Positions 26,078-33,673 of a stretch of 33,673 bases of DNA are shown piece by piece. This stretch comes from REEB85 sp018971455 (lineage in GTDB: Bacteria; Pseudomonadota; Alphaproteobacteria; Acetobacterales; Acetobacteraceae): positions 1 through 33,673 of the forward strand of contig JAGWNT010000039.1 in assembly GCA_028871195.1 (NCBI GenBank). Direction: 5' to 3'. Position 1 is the stretch's first letter; the number at the start of each line of letters is the position of its first letter. Position numbers and translations under genes: made by a program. Under the pieces are notes generated by a model, which saw only the letters and a list, made by a program, of their open reading frames with translations, was not told where the DNA came from and made no database searches.

Positions 26078-26091
26078 TTGATCAGGATCAA
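26078..26091. promoter_or_regulatory. Perfect FNR/Anr-type binding site
   Basis: TTGATCAGGATCAA is an exact match to the FNR/Anr/FnrL consensus TTGAT-N4-ATCAA and is palindromic in both arms. Its centre (26084.5) lies 42.5 bases before the hemN ATG at 26127, the distance of a class II activator site if transcription begins at that ATG. hemN is a well-known target of FNR-type oxygen sensors. The site also lies in front of the divergent livH, 72 bases from its ATG. Confidence 0.85.
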
Positions 26092-26114
26092 TACCGGGGC
26101 GGCCGGCGATGCCC

Positions 26115-26120
26115 TATAAG
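26115..26120 (+). promoter_or_regulatory. Candidate -10 element of the FNR-dependent hemN promoter
   Basis: TATAAG matches five of six positions of TATAAT and lies 23 bases past the FNR box, close to the 22-base spacing of class II FNR promoters. With the -10 element at this place, transcription should start at about 26126-26127, on or next to the ATG of hemN. No separate -35 element is needed. The downstream AAGG could alternatively be read as a Shine-Dalgarno for the same ATG. Confidence 0.55.
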
Positions 26121-26126
26121 GCGGGC

Positions 26127-27473
26127 ATGGACAGTGCCTCCCTGCTTGCGCGGCATGATCGCCGTCTGCCGCGCTACACGAGCTACCCGACCGCGCCGCT
26201 GTTTGACGCCGGCGTCGACACCGAGACTGTGCGGGCCTGGCTGGGCGCGATTCCGCCCGGAATCGCCGCCTCGCTCTATCTGCACGTGCCGTTCTGCAAG
26301 TCGCTGTGCTGGTTCTGCGGGTGCAGCACCAGCGTGGTGCGCAGCGTGGGCGCCCTGGAGCACTACGCCCAGGCCCTGCAGAGCGAGATGGCGCGGGTCG
26401 CCCGCCATGCCGGCCATCGGCTGGCGGTGCGCCAGATCCATTGGGGCGGCGGCACGCCGACCGCCCTGCCGGCGCCGCTGATGCAGGCGGTGACCTCGGC
26501 GCTGCACCGGCATTTCGACATCGACGCGGCGACCGAGATCGCCATCGAGATCGATCCGCGTACGGTGCCGCCGGCCGACGAGCTGCGGGCGCTCGGCATC
26601 ACCCGGGCCAGCCTCGGCGTGCAGGATTTCGCCGAGGAGGTGCAGGCGGCGATCGGGCGGCACCAGAGCTTCGAGCAGACCCGCGCGGCCGCCGACGCGG
26701 CGCGCGAGGCGGGCGCGCGGTCGATCAACCTCGATCTCGTCTATGGTCTGCCGCACCAGAGCGTCGCCTCGCTCGAGCGGACCATCGAGGCGGCGCTCGA
26801 ACTGGCGCCGGACCGCATCGCGCTGTTCGGCTACGCCCATGTGCCGTGGAAGGAGAAGCGCCAGCAGGTGCTCGCCGAGCGCGCCCTGCCCGGCACCGAG
26901 GAGCGCTTCGCCCAGCAGGAACGTGCCGCCGCCATGCTGGTGGAGGCCGGGTATGTGCGGATCGGGCTCGATCATTTCGCCCGGCCCGGGGACAGCCTGA
27001 CGCAGGCCCTGGTGGCCGGCGCCGTGCGGCGCAACTTCCAGGGCTACACGACGGATGATTCGGAGGTGCTGATCGGGCTCGGCGCCTCCGCCATCTCGCG
27101 CCTGCCGCAGGGTTATGCGCAGAACGCCCATGCCACCGCCGAGTATCTGGCCGCCATCGACGCGGGCGGGCTGGCGACGCGGCGCGGCCGCGCGCTGGCC
27201 GGGGAGGACCGGCTGCGCGGGCAGATCATCGAACGCATCATGTGCGATCTGGCCGTGGATGTCGGCGGGCTGGCGGCGGCGAGCGGCGTCGGGCTGGAGC
27301 GGTTTGACGGCAGCTGGCCGGTGCTGGACCGGCTGGCGGCGGATGGGCTGGTGGTGCGCGACGGCGCGCGGCTGACCGTGCCGGAGGCGGCGCGGCCCTT
27401 CCTGCGCCATGTCGCGGGCGCGTTCGACGCCTATCTGGACCCGCAGGCCCTGCGCCACTCCGCGGCCATCTGA
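26127..27473 (+). CDS. hemN: Oxygen-independent coproporphyrinogen III oxidase HemN
   Basis: HemN is a radical-SAM enzyme that decarboxylates coproporphyrinogen III to protoporphyrinogen IX without oxygen, in the cytosol. The 448-residue protein has RYTSYPTAPLF and the cluster motif HVPFCKSLCWFCGC with Cys57, Cys61 and Cys64 for the [4Fe-4S] cluster. Cys66 follows, as in E. coli HemN. QIHWGGGTPTAL is the SAM-binding glycine motif. The C-terminal helical domain is present, so this is true HemN and not the shorter HemW. I chose ATG 26127 over ATG 26109 because the predicted promoter places the transcript start here, and AAGGCGG precedes it. It converges on the acyl-CoA synthetase gene with a 12-base gap. 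Confidence 0.95.
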   Translation: MDSASLLARHDRRLPRYTSYPTAPLFDAGVDTETVRAWLGAIPPGIAASLYLHVPFCKSLCWFCGCSTSVVRSVGALEHYAQALQSEMARVARHAGHRLAVRQIHWGGGTPTALPAPLMQAVTSALHRHFDIDAATEIAIEIDPRTVPPADELRALGITRASLGVQDFAEEVQAAIGRHQSFEQTRAAADAAREAGARSINLDLVYGLPHQSVASLERTIEAALELAPDRIALFGYAHVPWKEKRQQVLAERALPGTEERFAQQERAAAMLVEAGYVRIGLDHFARPGDSLTQALVAGAVRRNFQGYTTDDSEVLIGLGASAISRLPQGYAQNAHATAEYLAAIDAGGLATRRGRALAGEDRLRGQIIERIMCDLAVDVGGLAAASGVGLERFDGSWPVLDRLAADGLVVRDGARLTVPEAARPFLRHVAGAFDAYLDPQALRHSAAI

Positions 27474-27485
27474 TCCGCGTGCGGG

Positions 27486-29147
27486 CTACCTCGCGGGCGG
27501 GGCGGCCCCGGCGCCGGCCACGAGGTGATCGCGGAACCGGTCGCGCAGGGTGAGCTTGTGGATCTTGCCGGTGGCGGTGTGCGGCAGCTCGTCGACCACC
27601 ACCACGTCGTCCGGCCGCCACCAGGCGGCGACCTTGCCCTCATAGACCGCCAGCACCCCCTCGCGGGTCAATGTGCGGCCCTCGCGGGCGACCACCACGA
27701 GCAGCGGCCGCTCGTCCCATTTCGGGTGGCGGGCGGCGATGATGGCCGCCTCGGCCACGTCGGGGTGGGAGACGGCGATGTTCTCCAGCTGGATCGAACT
27801 GATCCACTCGCCGCCGGATTTGATGACGTCCTTCGAGCGGTCGGTGATTTCCATGAAGCCGTCGGCGTCAATGGTGGCGACGTCGCCGGTGGCGAACCAG
27901 CCTTCGGCGTCGAGGGCCGAGCCGGGGGCGTCGCCGAAATAGGCGCTGCACACCCATGGTCCCTTGACCTGGAGGTGGCCGGACTGCGCGCCGTCCTGGG
28001 CGAGCGCGTGGCCGGCATCGTCCACGATGCGCATATCCACGCCGAACACCGCGCGGCCCTGCTTCTCGCGCAGGCGCATCGCCGCTTCGCCGGTGAGATC
28101 CATGGTGGTGGCGTTGGGGGTGTTGTAGGTGCCGAGCGGGCTCATTTCGGTCATGCCCCAGGCGTGGTCGACCCGCACGCCGTATTCGTCGCCGAACGCC
28201 TCCATCAGCATGCGCGGGCAGGCCGAGCCGCCGACGATCAGGCGCCTGACGGTGTCGAGGCGCTGGCCGCTGCTGCGCAGGTGCTGAAGCAGGCCGAGCC
28301 AGACGGTCGGCACGCCGGCCGACATCGTGACGCGTTCCTGGTTCATCAGCTGGGTGAGGCTGGCGCCGTCGAGGTGGCGGCCGGGCATGACCAGAGCGGT
28401 GCCGGCCATGGGGGCGGCGTAGGGCGTGCCCCAGGCATTGACGTGGAACATCGGCACCACCGGCAGCATGCGGTCGGCGCCGCGCATGCCGAGCACGTCG
28501 GCCCCGTTCGCGCCGTAGGCGTGCAGGACGGTGGAGCGGTGGCTGTAGAGGACGCCCTTGGGTTTGCCGGTGGTGCCGGAGGTGTAGCAGAGCGAGGCCG
28601 CGGTGCGCTCGTCGAATACCGGCCAGTCGTACTCCTCGTCGGCCGCCGCCATGATGTCCTCGTAGCAGAGCAACTCCATGCCCGCCGGCAGGGGGATGGC
28701 CGGCATGTGGGCGGGCTCGGTCATGAACACCACGGCGCGCACGCTGGCGGTGACGCGGGGGGCGACGGCGGCGAGGAGGGCGGCGAAGCTGGTGTCGGCG
28801 AAGATCACCGTGTCGGCGGCGTGGTTGACGATGTAGGCGATGTCGTCCTGCGACAGGCGCGGGTTGATGGTGTGGCAGACGGCCTGCATGCCGGAGATGG
28901 CGTAGTAGAGTTCGAGATGGCGGAAGCTGTTCCAGGCCAGCGTGGCGACGCGGGTCTCCGGCTGCACGCCGAGGCGCTGAAGGGCGCGGGCGAGGCGGCG
29001 GGCGCGGCGTTCGAGGGTGACGTAATCGGTGCGATGGATGTCGCCCTCGACGGTCTTGGAGACGATTTCGGACCGCGCATGGTGGCGGGCGGCATGACGG
29101 ATGATCGAGCTGATCATCAGATGGTGGTCCTGCATCAAGCCGAGCAT
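27486..29147 (-). CDS. Fatty-acyl-CoA synthetase (AMP-binding, AlkK-like)
   Basis: This 553-residue adenylate-forming ligase activates a carboxylic acid, probably a medium- or long-chain fatty acid, to its CoA thioester through an acyl-AMP. Visible motifs are the P-loop YTSGTTGKPKG (188-198), VPMFHVNAWGTPYAA, the adenine motif WGMTEMSPLGTYN, GWFATGDVATIDADGF, and DRSKDVIKSGGEWISS. The catalytic Lys region TATGKIHKLTLRD closes the protein. The AlkK-like subgroup fits the WGMTEMSP-type sequence, but chain length cannot be fixed. ATG 29147 is preceded by GAGGGAGG about 8-10 bases upstream; an in-frame start at 29183 lacks this. It is divergent from a thiolase gene 123 bases away, which suggests fatty-acid or ketoacid catabolism. 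Confidence 0.93.
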   Translation of the reverse strand: MLGLMQDHHLMISSIIRHAARHHARSEIVSKTVEGDIHRTDYVTLERRARRLARALQRLGVQPETRVATLAWNSFRHLELYYAISGMQAVCHTINPRLSQDDIAYIVNHAADTVIFADTSFAALLAAVAPRVTASVRAVVFMTEPAHMPAIPLPAGMELLCYEDIMAAADEEYDWPVFDERTAASLCYTSGTTGKPKGVLYSHRSTVLHAYGANGADVLGMRGADRMLPVVPMFHVNAWGTPYAAPMAGTALVMPGRHLDGASLTQLMNQERVTMSAGVPTVWLGLLQHLRSSGQRLDTVRRLIVGGSACPRMLMEAFGDEYGVRVDHAWGMTEMSPLGTYNTPNATTMDLTGEAAMRLREKQGRAVFGVDMRIVDDAGHALAQDGAQSGHLQVKGPWVCSAYFGDAPGSALDAEGWFATGDVATIDADGFMEITDRSKDVIKSGGEWISSIQLENIAVSHPDVAEAAIIAARHPKWDERPLLVVVAREGRTLTREGVLAVYEGKVAAWWRPDDVVVVDELPHTATGKIHKLTLRDRFRDHLVAGAGAAPPAR

Positions 29148-29270
29148 TGCGTGGCGCCTCCCTCGCTGGCCTATCCCCGGCACGCACGAGCCTTGCGCCC
29201 AGGGGTCTTTGCGTCACAGTAGAGCGGAAGCGCTGGGTAAGTCACCGGCCTGCGGGAGAGGAGAGAGGCG

Positions 29271-30449
29271 ATGAGCGATATCTACATCGTGGCCGGTGTG
29301 CGCACCGCCATCGGCACCTTCGGCGGCGCGCTGAAGGATACCCCGCCGAGCGCGCTGGTGGCCGCCGTGACCGCCGAGGCGGTGCGGCGCAGCGGCGTGG
29401 CGGCGGGTGAATTCGGCCTGTCGGTCTTCGGCCAGGTGCTGCACACCGAGCCACGCGACATGTACATCTCGCGCATCGCCGTGATCGAGGGCGGATTGCC
29501 GCAGGAGGTGCCGGCGCTGACCGTCAACCGGCTGTGCGGCAGCGGGTTGCAGGCGATCCTGACCGCGGCCAACGCGATCCGTGCCGGCGAGGCGGAGGTG
29601 GCGGTGGCCGGCGGAGTGGAGAATATGAGCCGCGCGCCGTACCTAATGCCGGCGGCGCGCTGGGGGCAGAAGATGGGCGACACGCCGGCGCTCGATACGC
29701 TCAACGGCGCGCTGAACGATCCTTTCCGGCGCATCCTGATGGGGGTGACGGCGGAAAATCTCGCCGAGAGCCACCAGATCACCCGCGGCGAGCAGGATGC
29801 ATTGGCGCTGGAGAGCCATCAGCGGGCGAGTGCGGCGACGCGCGCGGGGCGATTCCGCAGCCAGATCCTCGGCATCGAGGTGAAGACGCGCAAGGGCGCG
29901 GTGACCTTCGATGCCGACGAGCATATCCGCCATGACGCAAAGCCCGAGGATTTTGCCGGGCTGCGCGCGGTGTTCAAGAAGGATGGCAGCGTCACCGCCG
30001 GCAATGCCTCGGGCATCAATGACGGCGCCGCGGCCGTGGTGGTGGCGAGCGGGGAGGCGGTGGCGCGGCTCGGCCTCACGCCGATGGCGCGCCTGGTCTC
30101 CACCGGTCATGCCGGCGTCGATCCGGCTTATATGGGCATCGGCCCGGTGCCCGCTTCGCGCCAGGCGCTGGCGCGGGCGGGGCTTGGCGTCGGCGACATG
30201 GACGTGATCGAGGCCAACGAGGCGTTCGCCGCCCAGGCCTGCGCGGTGGCCAAGGACATGGGTTTCGATCCGGCGCGGGTGAACCCCAACGGCAGCGGCA
30301 TTTCGCTCGGTCATCCGGTCGGGGCCACCGGGGCGATGGTCACAGTGAAGGCGCTGTACGAACTCGCGCGCACGGGCGGGCGCCATGCGCTGGTGACGAT
30401 GTGCATCGGCGGCGGGCAGGGAATTGCCGCGGTGTTCGAGCGGGTGTGA
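29271..30449 (+). CDS. Acetyl-CoA C-acetyltransferase (thiolase)
   Basis: This 392-residue thiolase condenses two acetyl-CoA to acetoacetyl-CoA or cleaves 3-ketoacyl-CoA. The catalytic residues sit at Cys89 (NRLCGSGLQAI), His348 (SLGHPVGATGAMV) and Cys378 (TMCIGGGQG), the same numbers as in the Zoogloea biosynthetic thiolase. The full length and the NEAFAAQACAVAKD segment are normal. A GGAGAGGAGAGAGG run before the ATG is a very strong Shine-Dalgarno. It is divergent from the acyl-CoA synthetase. No phaB, phaC or beta-oxidation gene is adjacent, so the direction of use is open. I therefore leave out a phaA or atoB symbol. Confidence 0.95.
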   Translation: MSDIYIVAGVRTAIGTFGGALKDTPPSALVAAVTAEAVRRSGVAAGEFGLSVFGQVLHTEPRDMYISRIAVIEGGLPQEVPALTVNRLCGSGLQAILTAANAIRAGEAEVAVAGGVENMSRAPYLMPAARWGQKMGDTPALDTLNGALNDPFRRILMGVTAENLAESHQITRGEQDALALESHQRASAATRAGRFRSQILGIEVKTRKGAVTFDADEHIRHDAKPEDFAGLRAVFKKDGSVTAGNASGINDGAAAVVVASGEAVARLGLTPMARLVSTGHAGVDPAYMGIGPVPASRQALARAGLGVGDMDVIEANEAFAAQACAVAKDMGFDPARVNPNGSGISLGHPVGATGAMVTVKALYELARTGGRHALVTMCIGGGQGIAAVFERV

Positions 30450-30460
30450 TCCGGAGCCGC

Positions 30461-30497
30461 GTCCGACCCGGCTGACCCGTTTCGCGGCGGGTCGGAT
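30461..30497. terminator. Hairpin between convergent genes, possible bidirectional terminator
   Basis: A 9-bp perfect stem (TCCGACCCG at 30462-30470 with CGGGTCGGA at 30488-30496), extended by a G-T pair, encloses a 17-base loop. It sits in the 57-base gap between the convergent thiolase and ABC-exporter stops. No T-run follows on either strand, so it would be an atypical terminator. Confidence 0.4.
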
Positions 30498-30506
30498 CGT
30501 GCTCGT

Positions 30507-32285
30507 CTAGGCGGCGGTCTGCGTGTTTCCGGCCATCTGGGCGCGCAGGAGGTCGCGATAGGGGCCGGGGCGGGCGGCGAGCGTGTCGGGCGCGCCGTCG
30601 TCGATGACGCGGCCGGCCTCCATCACCACGATGCGGTCGAAATTGCGCAGGGTGGAGAGGCGGTGGGCGATGGCGATGACGGTGCGGCCGCGCATCAGAT
30701 TGTCCAGCGCGAGCTGGATCGCCTGTTCGGATTCGCTGTCCAGCGCGCTGGTCGCCTCGTCGAGCAGCAGGATGGGCGCGTTCTTGAGCAGGGCGCGCGC
30801 GATGGCGAGGCGCTGGCGCTGACCGCCGGAGAGCTTGACGCCGCGATCGCCGACCATGGTGGCGAAGCCGTCGGGCAGCGCCTCGATGAAATCGCGGCAG
30901 CGCGCGATTTCGGCGGCGGTGAGCACCTCGGCCTCGCTGGCCTCGGGGCGGGCGTAGCGGATGTTCTCCAGCACCGAGCGATGAAACAGGCTGATATCCT
31001 GTGGCACCACGGCGAGCATGGCGCGCAGGCTTTCCTGCGTCACCGTGGAGATGTCCTGTCCGTCGATGCGCACGGCGCCGTGCTGGACGTCGTAGAAGCG
31101 TTGCAACAGGGCGAGCACGGTGGATTTTCCGGCGCCCGAGGCACCGACCAGACCGACGCGCTGGCCGGGTTCGATGCGCAGGTCGAGCCCGTTCAGGATG
31201 GGCGGGCGGCCGGGATAGGCGAAACGCACCGCGTCGAACGAAACCTGGCCGGGGCCGTGGCGCAGGGGGGGCGCGTCCGGCGCGTCCGGCAGGTCGTGGG
31301 GGACGAGGATGGCGGTGATCGCCTCGTCCAGCCGGGCGATGTGCTGGGTGAGGTCCACCAGGGCCACCGCAAGGTCGCGCGTGGAGTGCAGAATGGTGAG
31401 GCCGAGCGAGGTGATCAGCACCATGTCGCCCGGCGTGGCCTGGCCGTTCTGCCACATGCGCACGCCCCAGGCGAGCAGGCCGGCGGTGATGAACACCGTG
31501 ATGAGGGCGTGGATCAGGCGCAGCTTTTCGAGATAGATCAGGCTGCGCCGCCGCGCTTTCATTTCGACTTCGATGCGGGCGCCGAGACGGTCATGCTCGC
31601 GCCAGGTGGCGCCGAAGGCGCGCACGACGTGCATGTTGCCGATGACATCGACCAGTTCGCCGTCAACGCCGGCCGCCTTGGTGGCGAAGTCGCGATGGAT
31701 CGGCGTGCCGCGGCGGGCGAGGTGGAAGATGTAGGCGGCCATGGCGAAGCTGACGGCGGCGAGCGAGGCGGCCATCAGCGGATTGACCGAGGCCACGAGG
31801 GCGATGGCGACGACGACGCCGATGCAGGGCGGCAGAACGTTCCAGGCAGTGCTGTTCTCGGCCATGAACACCGCGTTGGAGGTGGCCGTGATGCGGCTGG
31901 CCAGCGTGCCGGGCAGGCGCTCGGAGAAGTAGCTCGGCGCGTGGCCGGCGAGGTGGGCGAAGAGGTCGCGGCGCACATCGCCGGTGACGCGCACGAAGGC
32001 GGAGGCGGCGATCCAGCCGCCGATGCGCCAGGAGAGGTTGTCCGCGGTGATCAGCAGGCACAGCAGCGCGAAAGCCCACCACACGGCGGTGCCGCCGGCC
32101 TGCGGGCCGCGGGAGACGACGTCGATCAGCGTCTTCATGCCGTACTGGGTGCCGACGGCGCAGATCACGGCGAGCAGCACCGAGCCCAGGATCCCGATAT
32201 GGGCCGCGGCGTGGCGGCGGACATAGCGCAGGATGAAGGCCAGCGGGCGGGCCTGGTAGCGGGGCAGGGCGCTGGGCGAGGTCAA
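30507..32285 (-). CDS. ABC exporter half-transporter, MsbA-like (TMD-NBD fusion)
   Basis: This 592-residue homodimeric-type exporter has six N-terminal membrane helices (about 20-310) and one nucleotide-binding domain. Motifs are Walker A GASGAGKST (381-389), signature LSGGQRQRLAIARALL, Walker B ILLLDEATSALD and the H-loop AHRLSTLRN. The fold and the TSNAVFMAENSTAW region resemble lipid or multidrug exporters of the MsbA group; the substrate cannot be assigned, so I give no symbol. The start is TTG at 32285, with AAGGA 9 bases upstream; an ATG 5 bases upstream (32290) opens only ATG-CAT-TGA in another frame. It is divergent from the GT4 genes, which hints at a glycolipid or cell-surface role. 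Confidence 0.9.
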   Translation of the reverse strand: MTSPSALPRYQARPLAFILRYVRRHAAAHIGILGSVLLAVICAVGTQYGMKTLIDVVSRGPQAGGTAVWWAFALLCLLITADNLSWRIGGWIAASAFVRVTGDVRRDLFAHLAGHAPSYFSERLPGTLASRITATSNAVFMAENSTAWNVLPPCIGVVVAIALVASVNPLMAASLAAVSFAMAAYIFHLARRGTPIHRDFATKAAGVDGELVDVIGNMHVVRAFGATWREHDRLGARIEVEMKARRRSLIYLEKLRLIHALITVFITAGLLAWGVRMWQNGQATPGDMVLITSLGLTILHSTRDLAVALVDLTQHIARLDEAITAILVPHDLPDAPDAPPLRHGPGQVSFDAVRFAYPGRPPILNGLDLRIEPGQRVGLVGASGAGKSTVLALLQRFYDVQHGAVRIDGQDISTVTQESLRAMLAVVPQDISLFHRSVLENIRYARPEASEAEVLTAAEIARCRDFIEALPDGFATMVGDRGVKLSGGQRQRLAIARALLKNAPILLLDEATSALDSESEQAIQLALDNLMRGRTVIAIAHRLSTLRNFDRIVVMEAGRVIDDGAPDTLAARPGPYRDLLRAQMAGNTQTAA

Positions 32286-32443
32286 TGCATGCGGTCCTTG
32301 GTGCGGGGCGGCCTCTATGGTCTAGCATTGCGGCCCGATTTTGGCGCGGTCGCGGGGGGGGGTGCCGTCTGCCGCGCCAGGGGGCGGCGGCCATCGGGGG
32401 CGCGCGCATGGTGCCGCGGGCGAAAGTTTGGCAGGTTCCCCCG

Positions 32444-33496
32444 ATGCGCATCGCCCAGATTGCCCCGCTGTTCGAATCCGTGCCCCCGCCGCGCTATGGC
32501 GGGACCGAGCGCGTGGTTCATTGGCTGACCGAGGAACTGGTAGCGATGGGCCATGAGGTGACGCTGTTCGCCACCGGCGACAGCCATACCTCGGCGCGGC
32601 TGGTGGCGGCGCGCGCGCGGGCGGAGCGGTTCGTGCCCAATTTCGAGCGCAACGCGGCCCCCTATGCGCGGCTGATCGAGCTTGTGCGCCGGGAGGCGGA
32701 GCAGTTCGATGTGCTGCATTTCCACATCGATTTCCATCCGTTTTCCGTGTTCACCCGGCAGGCGACGCCGTTTCTGACGACGCTGCACGGCCGGCTGGAT
32801 CAGGATTGGGTGTCCGAGATCTATGGCCTGTTTCCGCAGGTGAACCTCGTATCGGTTTCCGACAGCCAGCGCCGGCCGCAGCCCGGGCTGGGCTGGGCGG
32901 CGAGCGTGCTGCACGGCATGCCGCGGGATTTGCTGGCGCCGGCGCCGGTGGCGGAGGAGGCGCCGTATTTTGCCTTTCTGGGGCGGATTTCGCCCGAGAA
33001 GGGGATCGAGAGCGCCATCCGGATTGCCGCCGCCTGCGGCGTGAAGCTCAAGGTGGCGGCCAAGATCGGCGAGGAGGATGCCGCCTACCATGCGCAGGTG
33101 GTGGCGCCGCTGCTGGCGGGCGGGGGCGTGGAGTTCATCGGCGAGATCGACGATGCGCGCAAGCCGGCCTTCCTGTCGGGGGCGCGGGCGCTGCTGTTTC
33201 CGATTGCCTGGCCGGAGCCCTTCGGGCTGGTGATGATCGAGGCCATGGCCTGCGGCTGCCCGGTGGTGGCCTTCCGCCAGGGCTCGGTGCCGGAGGTGGT
33301 GGAGGAGGGGCTGACCGGATTCATCGTCGAGACGGTGGAGCAGGCGGTGGCGGCGTGCGGTCGGCTCGGCACGCTGGACCGCGCGGCGGTTCGGCGGCGC
33401 TTCGAGGCGCGCTGGACGGCGCGGCGCATGGCCGAGGATTATGTGGCACTCTACCGCCGGCTGGCCCGCGGGCGCGGCCGCGCGGACGGGCCGTGA
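32444..33496 (+). CDS. Glycosyltransferase family 4 protein
   Basis: This 350-residue GT-B glycosyltransferase transfers a sugar from a nucleotide sugar; acceptor and sugar are unknown. The N-terminus MRIAQIAPLFESVPP with YGGTERVVHWLTEEL is the acceptor-side Rossmann start. The donor domain holds AFLGRISPEKGIESAI, LFPIAWPEPFGLVMIEAMACGCPVVAF (the GT4 E-x7-E type segment) and GSVPEVVEEGLTGFIV. There is no signal peptide or membrane helix. I chose ATG 32444 because its N-terminus is nearly repeated by the next gene; upstream in-frame reading to 32285 is Arg/Gly-rich and unconserved. The Shine-Dalgarno (CAGGT) is weak. A second copy begins 94 bases downstream. It is divergent from the ABC exporter. 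Confidence 0.92.
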   Translation: MRIAQIAPLFESVPPPRYGGTERVVHWLTEELVAMGHEVTLFATGDSHTSARLVAARARAERFVPNFERNAAPYARLIELVRREAEQFDVLHFHIDFHPFSVFTRQATPFLTTLHGRLDQDWVSEIYGLFPQVNLVSVSDSQRRPQPGLGWAASVLHGMPRDLLAPAPVAEEAPYFAFLGRISPEKGIESAIRIAAACGVKLKVAAKIGEEDAAYHAQVVAPLLAGGGVEFIGEIDDARKPAFLSGARALLFPIAWPEPFGLVMIEAMACGCPVVAFRQGSVPEVVEEGLTGFIVETVEQAVAACGRLGTLDRAAVRRRFEARWTARRMAEDYVALYRRLARGRGRADGP

Positions 33497-33590
33497 TTTC
33501 GCCATCTTCGTTGCCTACGCGGCGGCCTCGCTGCACAACCGCCCGCCTGCCCAGATATCTGGCCGCGCCAACATAAGGAGCCTGCCCGCC

Positions 33591-33673
33591 ATGCGTATCG
33601 CCCAGATCGCGCCGCTCTTCGAGGCCGTGCCACCGAAGCTGTATGGCGGCACGGAGCGGGTGGTCTCCTGGCT
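33591..33673 (+). CDS. Second GT4-type glycosyltransferase, N-terminal fragment
   Basis: Only the first 27 codons are in the window. They begin MRIAQIAPLFEAVPPKLYGG and match the start of the preceding glycosyltransferase at 23 of 27 residues, so this is a tandem paralogue. AAGGAG at 33575-33580 lies 10 bases before the ATG, a better ribosome site than that of the first copy. The 94-base gap before it contains a 12-base perfect palindrome CCAGATATCTGG (33551-33562). The rest of the gene lies beyond the window. Confidence 0.85.
   Translation, partial: MRIAQIAPLFEAVPPKLYGGTERVVSW

Noticed and set aside
26109..26126. ATG 26109 as the hemN start
   Set aside because: The predicted -10 element lies downstream of it, so the mRNA would not contain this codon.
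33551..33562. 12-base palindrome CCAGATATCTGG as an operator
   Set aside because: A single short palindrome with no known regulator match; could be chance.

Overview
The window is a GC-rich (roughly two-thirds G+C or more), gene-dense stretch of chromosome from an alphaproteobacterium. The gene set points to Rhodospirillales, and Acetobacteraceae is my best guess. The evidence is a plant-type glutamate-cysteine ligase, an FzlA-like GST, the aroQ-accB-accC order, the kdsD-lptC-lptA-lptB cluster beside rnd, an ETF-beta-methyltransferase-like enzyme and an FNR-type site at hemN. I see no insertion sequence, prophage, integrase, CRISPR array or plasmid gene. Almost everything is ordinary core metabolism and envelope biology, and no intergenic gap exceeds 300 bases.

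Layout. 1-264: the 3' end of a gene coding for 19-residue tandem repeats, closed by a strong intrinsic terminator. 320-1114: an uncharacterised DUF6065-like protein. 1128-5486 (minus): rsmE and gshA, then a large SARP/TolB-like/TPR regulator. 5505-7069 (plus): ubiA overlapping a class I methyltransferase. 7059-11254 (minus): tRNA-Leu(CAG), a short RNase D, then kdsD-lptC-lptA-lptB for Kdo synthesis and LPS transport. 11397-12347 (plus): an NDUFA9-like atypical SDR. 12542-19142 (plus): glutamate synthase, with a secreted DUF2059 protein between gltD and gltB. 19201-19869 (plus): a GST-fold FzlA-like protein. 19915-26006 (minus): livHMGF followed by aroQ-accB-accC, nearly all with overlapping or near-touching stops and starts. 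26078-27473 (plus): an FNR-type box and hemN. 27486-29147 (minus): an acyl-CoA synthetase, divergent from a thiolase (29271-30449, plus). 30507-32285 (minus): an ABC exporter. 32444-33673 (plus): two tandem GT4 glycosyltransferases, the second cut by the window end.

How the genes fit together. Envelope genes recur: Kdo-5-P isomerase and Lpt machinery, a lipid-type ABC exporter, GT4 glycosyltransferases, acetyl-CoA carboxylase subunits and possibly FzlA. Nitrogen and redox metabolism is represented by GOGAT, gshA and branched-chain amino-acid-type uptake. The most informative regulatory signal is a perfect FNR-type palindrome upstream of hemN. Together with a -10-like TATAAG it predicts an oxygen-controlled transcript that would begin at or next to the hemN ATG. 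I found no convincing new multi-gene system. The items most worth following are the hemN leader, the gltD-DUF2059-gltB arrangement, the 19-residue repeat protein and the SARP-TolB-TPR regulator.
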